Source of the DNA: Gibbula magus
Taxonomy: Eukaryota; Mollusca; Gastropoda; Trochida; Trochidae
NCBI GenBank assembly: GCA_936450465.1
Contig: OW388291.1
Location: 85,357,099-85,421,098, forward strand
Direction of reading: 5' to 3'
DNA: 64,000 nt
The notes below the pieces were generated by a model. It worked only from the letters and a program-made list of their open reading frames with translations, was not told the origin of the DNA and ran no database searches. Of this stretch, positions 10,828-22,000 are shown one piece after another (within the stretch, counting starts at the first letter, position 1; each line of letters starts with the position of its first letter). Position numbers and translations under genes: made by a program.

Positions 10828-11585
10828 TGTCGCGGGGTCAGGCCAGTCTTAGCCAAGATAAAATAGGACGGAGATCCTCTTTGTTTAAAAATCATTTAAT
10901 GCCTGTAAAAGACGAATTCAACATTAGTCAATTGTTGTGTAAAGTGTCAGCCATACGAGCGATGGCTGACAGATAACAATTGAATGTGTTTCCAGACATA
11001 TTATACATAATACAAGTGTATATATCATACAGAAAGTAATGTACATTATGATAATTACATAACAATTGTATGATGATTGTTTACACGATGACGTCACATA
11101 TAGGAAACGCATCATATTATAACTAAAAGGAGATACAATTGGTGTTGATAAAAAGGTCATAAAATGTGTTATATTATATTATATTATCCTTTCATACCCT
11201 GTCATACGTGCTAGTGCTTAAGTTAGTAAGTGATACGCGATAATGCTTACATTTGTACTTTATGCACGATCAGTAATATTATGATTACTTACTTAAGATA
11301 CTTGTTTGATATTAATTATATATTTAGCACAATGAATTCAGAAAGAATAGAGAGTATGTGCTTACCTGTAAAAGACGAATTCAACATTAGTAAATTGTTG
11401 AAAAGTGTCAGCCATGGCTGACAGATGACAATTGAATGTGATTTAAAATGTCAAGCGTCACAGGCATAGAAGCCCGTGATTTGGCTAGGAGCGAAATATT
11501 GGTAGCACGTACAACTCACTATATAAGACAGCGGAGAAGCAGCCTTCTGATGGAAAGAAAGAGATATAAAAGGCTGTCGGCGACA
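10828..11585 (-). repeat. 3' LTR of the Gypsy element (758 bp)
   Basis: The segment has the inverted termini TGTCGC...GCGACA and directly abuts a polypurine tract, so it is the 3' LTR. Inside are two copies of a ~75-bp block (10899-10990 and 11366-11440; AAAGACGAATTCAACATTAG and flanks). The second holds the perfect 16-bp palindrome GTCAGCCATGGCTGAC; in the first the palindrome is split by seven bases. A CRE-like GATGACGTCAC lies near 11088. Confidence 0.85.
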
Positions 11586-11602
11586 TATTCCCCCCCTTTG
11601 GA
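11586..11602 (-). other. Polypurine tract of the Gypsy element
   Basis: On the minus strand the run CCAAAGGGGGGGAATA directly precedes the LTR start TGTCGC. This is the expected place for plus-strand DNA priming in LTR retrotransposons. Confidence 0.85.
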
Positions 11603-11710
11603 AAATGTTGTCCTCAACATTTAGGATATCACTAACGATAAGAGTCATTGGTTGAAGGAACTGAAGCACACAAAACAACAATGAAAATGAACTGTAAAAC
11701 CACGGTGATT

Positions 11711-11971
11711 TCAAAAACTCTTATGCCTTTGAAGGAAGAAATCAAAACTGAAATATATTGTTGTTGTTGCTGGAGAACTTCCAGTTGATACATGAGAGTG
11801 CTGTGAAGACGTTGAGGAGCTGGTAGCGGCGAGTTGATCAGAGTTGTGAGACTCTGACTGAGCACCTGACACAGAATCAGCGGCTCTGACTTGACTCCTG
11901 AGTCTTGGCAGCAGCAGTACCTCTTCTTCACTGTCATCGTCGGATCCTTCTGCAGCATTATATTCCTTCAC
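11711..11971 (-). pseudogene. Gypsy pol C-terminal acidic/Ser-rich tail
   Basis: This ~86-codon frame has an acidic patch (EGSDDDSEEEVLLL) followed by a Ser/Thr/Gln/His-rich low-complexity stretch (TSSSTSSQHSHVSTGSS). It lies between the integrase and the polypurine tract, where many Gypsy elements have a poorly conserved integrase tail. No envelope-like features (signal peptide, transmembrane segment) are seen. Assignment is by position and composition. Confidence 0.55.
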
Positions 11972-12314
11972 ACGGAGGGAAACAGACTTCTTGCTGCGAT
12001 GTCAGTGACGTTGGCGGGGTTGACTGAAGGGAAACATATGTAAGTGGAAGGAGCATGTTGGTGATTAAAGGTACTTAATTGTCCCTTACCACTCTCTATC
12101 TTCGTTGGGCTGTTTCACCACGATGTATACTTCCTTTCCCTATTTGTTAGCAAGTTTTTGTCTTCCTGTTAGTCCAACCAGGCGCACTAGCACTCTGTCT
12201 TTGGGTTGAAGAAGTGATTCTCTCACTTTCTTGGTTGTTTATTTGTTTGTGGCGGTGACCAGCTTTCTTTGACTCCTTGGAGGCAATGATGTAAAGCAAA
12301 TTGCAGTCTCTTCC

Positions 12315-13020
12315 TCAGGTTGTGGGCATACTGAGTGTGCGATGTTTGTCCTTCTCCAAGATTAACTCCAAGAAATGCATCCACCGGGAGTCGAGGGTGT
12401 CTTCAAAACATGAGAAAAAATGGCGTGTATCCTGTGCTCTCATGTCTGGTGGCGTTGTACGAGTGTACAAGGATGGAACATAGGTCTTCCAATCACTTTT
12501 CTGTTCCTCATCAAGAGTACCCAACATATTCATCAAGGTCTGGTTGAACCGTTCAGTCATTCCGTTTCCTTGTGGATGATAAGGTGTTGTCCTTGTCTTC
12601 TGGATTCCGGTTAACTGACATAGTTCCTTGATGATATTCCCCTCAAAGTTTCTCCCTTGGTCGCTGTGAAGTTTGGCTGGGAAACCGTAGTTGACGAGGA
12701 AATTGTCAAACAAGATTCTCGCAGTTGTCTTGGCAGATTGGTTGTGAGTTGGGATGGCTGTGGCATAACGTGTGAAATGGACTGTTATGACGAGGATGTT
12801 TTCATAGTCTCCCTTAGATTCCTCAAGCTTCAGGTAATCCAAGCACACAAGTTCCATTGGTTGTGAAGACATAATGCTGACCAAACGTGCAGCTTTCACT
12901 GTAGTTTTGGATTTGCGCCTGATGCTGTTTCCACAGTTCTTTACATATTGGTCCACTTCCTCGGACATTCCTGGCCAGAAGAACCTTGTCTTGACGAGGT
13001 GTAATGTTCTATCACGTCCT
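12315..13020 (-). pseudogene. Gypsy integrase (broken)
   Basis: The catalytic core shows the three acidic positions of the D,D-35-E triad: VCLDYL, then HSDQGRNFE, then GMTERFNQTL. Upstream is the zinc-binding HHCC region, here damaged: the second Cys of the final pair is Ser (NCGNSI) and a TAA interrupts the segment after the second His near 13020. Near 12480 the frame shifts, so the last ~60 residues of the open frame are out of register. The protein would splice retroelement cDNA into the host genome; this copy cannot be functional. Confidence 0.85.
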
Positions 13021-13846
13021 TAATGTCCGGAATCGCCGTGAAGGGCATTTAGTACATCCGGTTTCTTGAGAGAAGGTAAGATAAGTTGTTGTTTAGGTTC
13101 ATCTGTACCTTTTTTCTGTACAGGATCCCATCCTTGAGCGACAGCTTGTCCCAGTCTTGGATTAATCTCCTGACAATAGGGTGTTCCATTGATCGTTGGC
13201 GTGCAGTAGGTTTGTGACCTTGTTTGACCAATTGAGGAACACGCTGAATATGCTTGTCCTTGACTTGCTCGGTCTTCCAGGAAAATAACTTTGGAGTCAA
13301 TGAAACGACGTCCTCGGGACACACAGCTTCTTTATTGAAGGATAAGCCCTCAACTGCCATGCAAGGAGTGTGATGTACTTGGCAGATGGCCTTGATGGAC
13401 GTTGGCTCAAGGCACTTCTCTTGACTGTTAGAGTAATCCGGCCTTCTGGATAATCCATCAGCATCCATGTTGGTGTTTCCAGATCGGTAAGTGATGATAA
13501 AATCGTAGGCAGACAAAGCAGCTAGCCATCTGTAACCAGTAGCGTCGAGCTTGGCGGTTGTCAAGACATAAGTGAGTGGATTGTTGTCTGTCTTCACCTC
13601 GAACTTGTTACCGTAGAGATACTCATGGAATTTGTCCCTGACTGCCCATTTCAGTGCCAAAAATTCCAGTTTGTGAGCATGATAGTTTTTCTCACTTTTC
13701 CGTAGACCACGACTTGCATAAGCAACGACTCTCATCTTCCCATCCTGCTTCTGATAGAGCACTGCACCGAGTCCATCTGTACAGGTGTCTGTGTGGACTT
13801 CGAAAGGAAGAGAATAGTCTGCATAGGCTAAGATGGGTGGTGACAT
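13021..13846 (-). pseudogene. Gypsy RNase H and linker (broken)
   Basis: An RT-type RNase H domain is clear: FEVHTDTCTDGLGAVLYQ holds the first catalytic Asp, and KLEFLALKWAV, VKTDNNPL and MDADGLSRRP follow in the family order. The domain removes RNA from RNA-DNA hybrids during reverse transcription. It continues into a tether leading to the integrase. The frame is open for ~265 codons but is separated from the RT by an AG-rich insertion (13919-13958) and ends with an out-of-frame segment. Confidence 0.85.
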
Positions 13847-13918
13847 GAGATGGCTGACTAAGGTGTCAAATGCTACCTGATGTTCGCCGTTCCATTTCCA
13901 ATTGGGATCCAGCTTGGC

Positions 13919-13958
13919 ATTCCTTCTCTTTTTCTTTCTATCTTTCTTTTCTTTCTAT
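13919..13958. repeat. Pyrimidine-rich (CTTT)n tract inside pol
   Basis: A run of C/T-rich words (TTTCTTTCTATCTTTC and relatives) interrupts pol between RT and RNase H. On the coding strand it is GAAA-rich and contains a stop, so it is a microsatellite-like expansion that came after the element stopped being selected. Confidence 0.75.
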
Positions 13959-14843
13959 CCAGTAAGGAGATCATTCAATGGCCGAGCAATCCTGGAGAAG
14001 TCCTTGACGAAACGACGATAGTATCCAGTGAAGCCTAGGAATCTTCTGACTTCATGGACGTTATTTGGAATTGGCCAGTTATTCAGTGCTGATACTTTCT
14101 CTGGATCCGTTTCTATGCCGTTGCAAGACACTACATGTCCTAGATATAACATTCGGTCTCTGAAAAATTCACATTTGGATGGCTTGAGTTTGAGTCCATT
14201 GTCCTTGAGACGTTGAAATCTGCTTCCAAGCGTTCCAAATGCTCCTCAAACGTCTTGGAAAAGATGATGACGTCGTCAAGATAGATGAGACATTCCTTCA
14301 GGTTTAGGTCTCCCATGCACTTTTCCATTAAACGTTGGAACGTAACTGGGGCGTTGGTTAGTCCAAATGGCATTCTGTTACACTCGTAGAAACCAAGTGG
14401 GCTGACTGAAAATACTGTTTTCTTTTTGTCGTCTTCTTTCATTTCCACTTGCCAGTATCAAGATCGTAAGTCCAGCTATGAAAACAGAGATGCTCCTGAG
14501 AGGCAATCCAGCGTTTCGTCGATACGAGGAATGGCATAGGCATCTTTAACGGTCCGCTGATTTATCCGGCGAAAATCCAGGCAGAATCTCAGAGTGTTAT
14601 CCTTCTTCCGTACGAGCACTACGTTCGATGAGAAAGACTATGTGACTCCCCTATGGCTCCACAGGCTAACATTTCATGAAGATGCTCCCTCACTTCCTCA
14701 AACATTCCTGGTGGTAAGCGGCTGTGAGGGTCCTTGACTGGGGTGCCATCAGTGAGGTTGATTTCATGTTGAACTGCAGTGGTGTGTCCTAAGTCCATGA
14801 GATTCTTAGACATGATACAATCCCACTTCTGAAGCAAAGTCAT
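13959..14843 (-). pseudogene. Gypsy reverse transcriptase (broken)
   Basis: Three separate frames together give an RT. 14619-14843 has the N-terminal part (TAVQHEINLTDGTPVKD, RLPPGMFEEVREHL). 14140-14448 has FGLTNAPVTFQRLMEK and the catalytic YLDD box. 13955-14152 has the thumb/connection motifs (YLGHVVS, ALNNWPIP, RRFLGFTGYYRRFVKDFS). A frameshift lies near 14220, directly after the HLERLEA segment, and a damaged stretch lies at 14450-14620. It polymerises cDNA from the element RNA; inactive here. Confidence 0.88.
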
Positions 14844-14866
14844 GGCCTTGTCCTTCTGTTCATCAT

Positions 14867-15700
14867 TTATGCAACTGTCAGACAGGTCGATGTTAACTGT
14901 TGAAGCTGGAGTCGGGTCTTAGCTGGTAGAGCATCAATGGGTACCTGGCTGAGTACACGGACCTCATGTAACTTGCAGAGTCTTGTATTTGCCGGTATGG
15001 TGATCATTCTTGCGGAGATGTTGCAGAAACGAACTTGAATCCTTGAAGAGTTTCCATGTTGTCCAACATCTACAAGTCTTGGGCATACCGAAAGTCCTGT
15101 CTGAAGATCAGAGTCCAAGTCAAAGTGCTCTGTAACAGCGGTTGTTCTTCCTGGTTGATGTCGTACAAACCCATAAACAGTCATCATTTGGTTTGGTTGA
15201 ACATGAATAGGGGATTTGTTCATGGATCTTACTTGACCGATGACTCCATTAGAGGCTTGGGATCAAAGAGCTGTAACCCATGATGGAGGGATGTGACTGT
15301 CGACTGGTTCAAAGTAAGCTTCTACCTGATCTATATAGTTGGTACCAATTACCAGAGGGACTCTCCTGCTGTACTCTGTGTCGCCAGTTACAAGTAGTGG
15401 GATCGTGAAGTCCTTGTCGATAAATGGGATAAAGATGTTAGCCTCCATGTATCCAATGTAAGGAAGGATGTTGTCACCTGCTGCCATTACTTCCACTTCA
15501 AAGTCCATGAGAGCCTTCTAAGGGAGATGATCGAGACTTGTCTTGTGATATCCTTCAGACACTGTAGACACCATGGATCCCGGATCTATCAAGGCTTCAC
15601 AATCCAACTCCTCAATGCTGATGCTTGCCTCGTTTGCCTTGCCTATCATCCTTCGGTATAGATCACTTGAGGGGCTAGTAATGTCTTCAGCCTCTGCATG
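14867..15700 (-). pseudogene. Gypsy aspartic protease region (broken)
   Basis: Near 15590 the minus strand reads ALIDPGSMVSTVS, an aspartic-protease active-site loop with DPG where the family has DTG or DSG. The open segment 15263-15508 (EVEVMAAGDNILPYIGY, PLLVTG, PLVIGTNYI) follows as the rest of a retropepsin-like fold, and 14867-15223 leads on to the RT. Stops separate the segments. The protease would cut the gag-pol polyprotein. Confidence 0.78.
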
Positions 15701-15715
15701 GTGTAGTAGGCTGAA

Positions 15716-16891
15716 TCAGTTTAAAGTTTTGTTCCCTCTTCCTCTGCCATTGCCCCTTCCTCTTCTGCCTCTGCATCGAGACCATGCAGGTTGTTGAGAT
15801 ACTTGTGTAGGCGGATTCTCCTTCTGGGATTCCAACGCTGTTAACCTGTCGAGAATATTTTGAAGAATCTGGTTATCTGGCGCTGGTTTCCTCTGAGCTG
15901 TCTCCAACTTTTCCAGTCGTTTGGTGATTGAAGTGAGTGGAAGAAGTTGATCTTTCTAGTGACTGAGAGAATCCAAGAGTCTGAGGTTGATGGTTGCTCC
16001 TAGGTTGCCGTGCAGACTGAGTGTTGGATAGTTCCTGCTCGATGAGTCTGACTGTCTGAAGCAAGGTGTTAAAGTCCATCGATGAATAGAAGGCATGTCG
16101 AGTTGCATCCTTCAAGTGTGGATTCCTCAGTTCCGTCCAGAATCTGTTCCTTAGCATGGCGTTCCTTCCATAATTGTCCATGTAGGCTCCCCTTTCCAAT
16201 GCCCGTTGAAGCAAGTCCTCCAGTTGTATCGCCCATGATGCCACAGATTCCCGTTCCTGCTGTAAGGTTGATGAAACTCTTGAAGTATGGATTCCGCTGT
16301 AATGATGGTGCCATAGGGTCCTTCCAAACGTTGCAGGATGTCTGTGATGGTGGCATATTCTCCCAGTGATACAAGAAGACGAGCAGCGTCTCCTCTGAGC
16401 GACTTCCGAACTGCTTGAGTAAGTGCTGTAGAAGACAGACTCTCATCCTTCATAAGGCATCGGATTTCGAACTTCCAGTTCTCGAACGTAGTCTCTCCCT
16501 TTGGTACTGGGTCCTCATCTGAGAACGACGTGATGCGTGGTGGTTGTTGATATACAGCCCAAGGTGAAGGAGGGTAGAGTTGAGTGGGAATGGGGAATGT
16601 GCCTGGTGTAGGGATATGAGAAGGATAGCTGGGAGTGCGAGGGACAAATGAAGTAGAAGGAGGTGGCTTGGGAGTAAAGTGTGGTGTGGAAGTGTAAGAA
16701 GAAGGTTGTATGTTGTATTTCCCAGTCTTCTGTAGATATGACAACATCCTGGCTTCGTCCTCTTCTGAGATCACTTCCGACGTCATTTCCCAATTTTCAC
16801 ATCCTTGTCCCATTGTTATAATACTATGTACAGTGCTGTATTTGAATGCAGTAATGGTACATGTTCCTAGGCATAAGTTTATACAACACAA
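15716..16891 (-). pseudogene. Gypsy gag (broken)
   Basis: The first frame (16151-16891) carries a Pro/Thr-rich N-terminus and then a capsid-like part: TTFENWKFEIRCLM, RKSLRGDAARLLVSLGEY, ILQRLEGPYGTI. The capsid continues in another frame at 15873-16244 (LEDLLQRALERG, RNRFWTELRNPHLKDATR). The last frame (15716-15907) has a coiled-coil-like LDRLTALESQ and ends RG-rich (RCRGRRGRGNGRGRG) instead of a CCHC knuckle, so RNA binding probably used the RG tail. Likely start is the Met before TSEVISEEDEARML; two frameshifts lie near 16250-16290 and one near 15900. Confidence 0.82.
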
Positions 16892-17986
16892 AGCAAAATT
16901 GAATTTGGTTTACCTAATCAAATGACAAAAAGTCAAATGATGTTGGTAATACAAAGAAACTTGCTTTGTAGGTGGTACGGTAATGCAAGTGTGTTTGCAT
17001 AAATACAAACTCAGTTGTTATGGGTGTATGCACTGCTGCATGCTTTGTTATGTAAACAAAGAAATTATGTTACATGGTATAATTATGCACCAAGAGTATT
17101 GATTTCTTATGTGTAGAAATACAATACAATACACAATTATGTTTACATAAATAGGATATACAGTGGGCAATGCAGGTTATATTTGCAAGAGGTAAATAAG
17201 CAATAAGAGCATGATATGTACGTGCATTCACTAAATACAAACTAACGTTTACACAAAGTGAATTGCAATGTACAACGCAAGCACTGATTGCAAGGGGTAA
17301 TACGGTAGTGTACCGAAATGAGTACAAAAATATAAACACCCGAAGTGTAAACCGTAAGTTAACCTTATATAATTACAAAATGGTTTTGTTACACTAATTT
17401 CCGCATTTCTGATTGGACGAGAGCTCTCAAAAACCTGCTGCCATTTCTCGATGAATGCAGATAAAATGTGCTACCATACCTCGTGCATTCGTACCTTGTG
17501 ACGTCACAATCCATTCGAACAAACGGTCGGGTCTGCCGGTTATTTCAACTGAGCGTAACGTTTTGATGCAAAATATGAAATACATATTTAATTTCGTCTT
17601 CACACCTACACCTATAACTGGAATATACATTTCTTTTCCGAATGAGACAATTAACTTCACCGGGAACACTTTATTTTGATAGATACAAGTCCCCGAGCTT
17701 GTTCACTCACAGTGCTTCACTAACAGCAGCCATGTTTGAACGTCGCGTGATATGCTAATGAGGGTTAATCTAAAAATCCGGAATGCAGAGTAAACGAACT
17801 CTGATTGTATACATGTGAATGTTGGGGGAAACGAAATTAAATCTTCTGCCGTTTTAGATGAAGGATTCCTCAATTTTGATTCAGCCATGTATCATTGCGT
17901 GTAACAAGCCGTTGTTTCTCGTCATAAATTACAAATATATTAGATTTGTGTAAATATTTAAAGAAAAACCTGTTGATTTTGTAATT
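16892..17986. other. AT-rich DNA upstream of Gypsy gag; no LTR found
   Basis: The expected 5' LTR is not visible. Open frames at 17427-17669 and 17703-17888 (minus; starts MAESKLRNP) are short and without a domain. GATTGG (17413-17418) and similar words occur but no exon chain is supported. Confidence 0.45.
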
Positions 17987-17987
17987 A

Positions 17988-18134
17988 TAAGGATTGTTTT
18001 ACATGTTTTGTGCCTCTATCGAAGTATAACAGCAACAAATTGTGTATAACATCGCTCCGCTACGCTACGCGATGTTATACAATTTGTTGCTGTTAAACTT
18101 CGATAGAGGCACAAAACATGTAAAACAATCCTTA
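17988..18134. repeat. Near-perfect palindrome (~65-nt arms)
   Basis: The left arm (TAAGGATTGTTTTACATG...) and right arm (...CATGTAAAACAATCCTTA) are almost exact reverse complements, with a centre ATCGCTCCGCTACGCTACGCGAT. The low divergence suggests recent origin or gene-conversion between arms. A similar GC-centred palindrome lies at 34299-34438, so both may be members of one class of palindromic MITEs. Confidence 0.88.
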
Positions 18135-19020
18135 AATATATACATAGGGCGACAAGAGTAATGTAATTACTGATGAAGCGGCTTAAATAATATAATTGTT
18201 TGTATTATAAGCTTTTAAAGACATTATCTTATGGAGGAAAAAAATCAATGAATTAGTTGCACGTTTTAAAAATCATTTGCTTATTTTACATATTTTTACT
18301 GGACCTATATTTGACCTTAGAATTTAAAATTAAGATATTTATTTGCTAGTTTTGATTTTTAATATATATATATATTGCATTTATTTGAAAATGTTTCATT
18401 TATAGGAATATAAAACTATTTAAATGAAGGTAATTGAATAAGCAGTACAAATTAATCTGTCAACAACATAACAAGTTCAAATGCCGTATAGTACATTAAT
18501 AATAATAATTATATATTTTATCATTATAATTGGTCTACATTTAAACAATAGAAATATTTGTGTAGTAAATAGTATTTTAAATATCATAATTTTATTATAT
18601 AGAAATTACGATCTAGATTTAGTTTCAAGTAAAAGGACACCAGAAATTAAAATTTAGTAAACACACGGATAGAATATCAATATGACATCAATATTATTGT
18701 CAACACCATGTAGATTAATTATAGATACAGGTTTAAGAGATCTAATGATAGGAAAACCCTTCAAAGTTTAAAAACTCGTACACTGATATTGACTTGAGTA
18801 TATAGTTTCATAGTGAACCGTGTTTATTGACGATGCTTCTATTTTGCTTTTGATATAATTACCAAAAATGTCATGGGAGACTTCAAATTCAATTCTGATT
18901 ATTCGATAACGCAAGCAACTTAATTTTTAATTTTCATTTAAATATTGATGTTGATAACAGATAAGAGGAAAATATTGGAAAGTAAAATACCGATCCAATA
19001 TTGGACTGAGGTCAGTAGAT
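18135..19020. other. Very AT-rich DNA, nothing recognised
   Basis: Contains a short (TA)n tract near 18363 and no exon or transposon signal that could be supported. Confidence 0.45.
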
Positions 19021-19082
19021 ATTAAAATGTCAGTTTGCTATCTTTGAATTCACAAGCAATATCTTACTTTCATTGCTGCAAA

Positions 19083-22000
19083 ATGCGCTTGACAATTTTC
19101 TTGATGGCAATCGCTATTGCCTCATGTATGTTTCTACGTACATACAAGCCCTTTGGTCGACACATGTGCACACAACTGACACGTCGATTTACAGGATGTT
19201 CCGTTGTGTTTAATCAAGAGATATTGTCTTGCAGATTGACTGTCAAAAACGAAAAGACGGCAAAAGAGGTAGTGTGTCTTTTTTTTACATTTATCTAGAG
19301 TATATCAAATAAATGCATAAATGTGGTCTGTAGTTTCTATAAAGATCAATTAGATAAGACAAAACAATAACTGTTTCAGGTATGTTTGAGGACACGGAGG
19401 GGGCAGATGACTTGTGTAGAGCTGCTTCATGACCAACTCGGTAAGTGGAAACCGGAAGTTCATGATTTGTTGCTTGAGTGTTTCACCCTTATACCCCCTT
19501 TACACCAAACCCTTTCTCACTGCGTTCTTAAAACTCTTTTAGAACGGAATGGACGCAGTGGCAACTGTTTAAGAACTTTATGAACTGGTTCGCACGTACT
19601 AAAAACGGAAGGGTGCTCCACATGTCCAACGTTTTCCCCGTTCTGAAATTTGACAGTACGGAAATTGTCGTACTTCGATCTTACTAAGGTCGAGTGGGGA
19701 CGTTGTACGGTCAGTCAAATCAACTGTTATACGTTCGGTCACAGTTTCCACTTCGCACATCCCGTCCACACACAAATGTTAATCAACCACAGTACGCCTC
19801 TTTCAGGTGCTATTCCATGTACATTTGTTCCAAATAAAATTAATTAATTCTTAAGAAGTTGTTACTACGTTCCTATACAGTTCGAAAAATTCACATTAGT
19901 TCCTCGTAAGGTTCTATTCTTTTAAGTAGTACTGCGTTTGAGAAATTCCCAAACAGTTTTTAATCCTTTGACAGTACGATATGGAGGGACGGATATGAAT
20001 AAAAGTGTTATGTTCATCATTTGGGATACATAGTTAAAAGTAACTTGCAGCTGTAAACATGTTGAAAGTTGGTTTTCTTCTTCTTTTGGACGGTAGCCGA
20101 GCAACAAGAAAAATAGTTGTTTGGTTTAAACATACATGTATTTCAGTCATGGTGAAACGGTTTGGGAACACGTTATCCACCTAAGCATTTCCTCTCCTAT
20201 GGGAAGATGGCAACAGGAACCCTCGGGGAAAAGAAATGTTTTCCCTATGGCCAATATATTTTGTCCACATTATTCCATTGAAAATTTAAACTTTTTCACA
20301 TTGAAACTGAGAACAGGAATAAAAACGGACAAGAAGTAATTATGAAGAACTGTCTGAAAACGAGTTGATCGGGAGACAAAGGAATAATACGGTAGTGTGC
20401 GTATTAAGATCAAGATAGGTCCAGTTGAGAACTCATTTAAACTGACTGATAACGGGATTGGACAGTAATATTATGATCTAAACGCGGTACCAACTTTCAA
20501 AGGACGGGGTAAAGACTAGATGGACTTTCTGAGAACTGTCTGTAAACGTACTTGGATCCTAGTATGGAAAGTTATACACAAAAGTTTCCTGTTCCTGTCC
20601 CGTTCGAGGTATCGAGGTCGTTTTATAATAATTTATAACAAAGTGAGAACGACCTTGGTGTAACTCAGGCGTTAGAGCCTGCACCTTGTAGTCAAAAGCC
20701 AAAAGTTAAAATAGTTTATTTGTAATGAAGCCCAGGGCCCATATGCAACAAATACAATATACTCATACATATTTTGCGCAATATACAAACGCAGTTTAAG
20801 GTGTTTCTGAATAAATAGTTCTGTTTGTAAAGGCGTGATAAATATGACACTGTAAACATCCTGATCCTGAACCTGTCGATCCAGAATGATGTATGCAATT
20901 GAGATATGAGTGCTTATGAATATGATTGAATAAGTCGTAGCATTTAGTGGTAAAATAGTTAATTTAAATAGAAATATAGTCACAAGTAAGTGACGGACGA
21001 TAAAATGATTCAGTGCATGAATGGTTTAATTATTCTAAATTTAATGAATTAAACCATGTTGCCATTTTCATGCCGCATCTTTTGAAGAAATTTGCTTCTT
21101 TCTAACATGTCTGTAGGATTATTGAGACCCATATTTCCAATGTCAGAATCACATTGAAAGAAATTTCAATATGGCGGAAAAACAACGTGAAATACGATTT
21201 AACCATGATTTACTTATTTGCTTGCAGTGTTAGATGCATTTCCTGTGTTTCATTGTATTTTATTTGGCTTCGATGCGTGTCAACTTAACACATGCTGATT
21301 TCAGTTCAAATAAGTTCACTCAACTTACATATATATTACCAATCGCCAAATACATCACAGTTACTACTTTCCAAATAAAATTGATCAACGTCATTATACA
21401 CGTGCAGAACCGAAACTATACGTCCAAGTCACATGTACAATAGTCATATCAATTAATTAACATTATCAATCCAAATATGTCTAATAGAAAGTTATCAATT
21501 AGTTTCCAAAATTACGTTTGACCAATTGCTGGGCGTTAATCACTGTGCATTGTACGGTTTTCTATCAGACATCGCTACTCTTACCTATATATCGTCACTA
21601 TAATGAGTTGAATATCTTCAAAATGGTAGTTTTTGGAAACAGTCAGTACTTCTCAATAAAATAAGACCATTTATAACGTTAAGCATGTGTGACCCCCAAC
21701 AAAACATTTGATTAATGTTTAATGATTGCAGTTATATTCCCACTAATGTAAAATGAAAGTAGGAATTTCCTGTTTACACATCAAAACGAAAGTCAAAATT
21801 GATAAACTTATAATGTTTAAAGCTCATTGGTTATATAGTAACGAATCAACAATCGGAAATTGGTGAATGTGATGGAATCTTTTCACTTGTCATAAATAAG
21901 CTTAGACAAGTGATTTGCATTTGGATCTACTTCCCAAGCGTGTGTGGTATCGATGGTGTTTCAAGCCGTTTTGGTGATGTCAGAGTTTAAGGTGGGATTT

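Larger units (their letters stand above)
10828..16891 (-). mobile_element. Decayed Ty3/Gypsy LTR retrotransposon
   Basis: Read on the minus strand the order is gag, protease, reverse transcriptase, RNase H, integrase, acidic tail, polypurine tract, 3' LTR, which is the Ty3/Gypsy order. Reading frames are broken by at least four frameshifts plus stops, so this copy is dead. No matching 5' LTR or primer-binding site was found above 16891 (searched by eye to ~18.8 kb for the LTR terminus TGTCGC and internal words), so it is 5'-truncated or its 5' LTR has been lost. The gag type (Arc/PNMA-like capsid arrangement, RG-rich C-terminus) and aspartic protease linked in a separate segment resemble animal Gypsy elements common in molluscs. 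Confidence 0.9.

Noticed and set aside
11711..11971. Envelope gene of the Gypsy element
   Set aside because: The segment after integrase is an acidic, Ser-rich tail with no signal peptide or transmembrane helix.
12301..12866. Plus-strand frames opposite the Gypsy integrase
   Set aside because: Antisense shadows of pol.
17703..17888. Minus-strand 61-codon frame starting MAESKLRNP
   Set aside because: Good-looking start but no downstream exon or domain; flanked by repeats.
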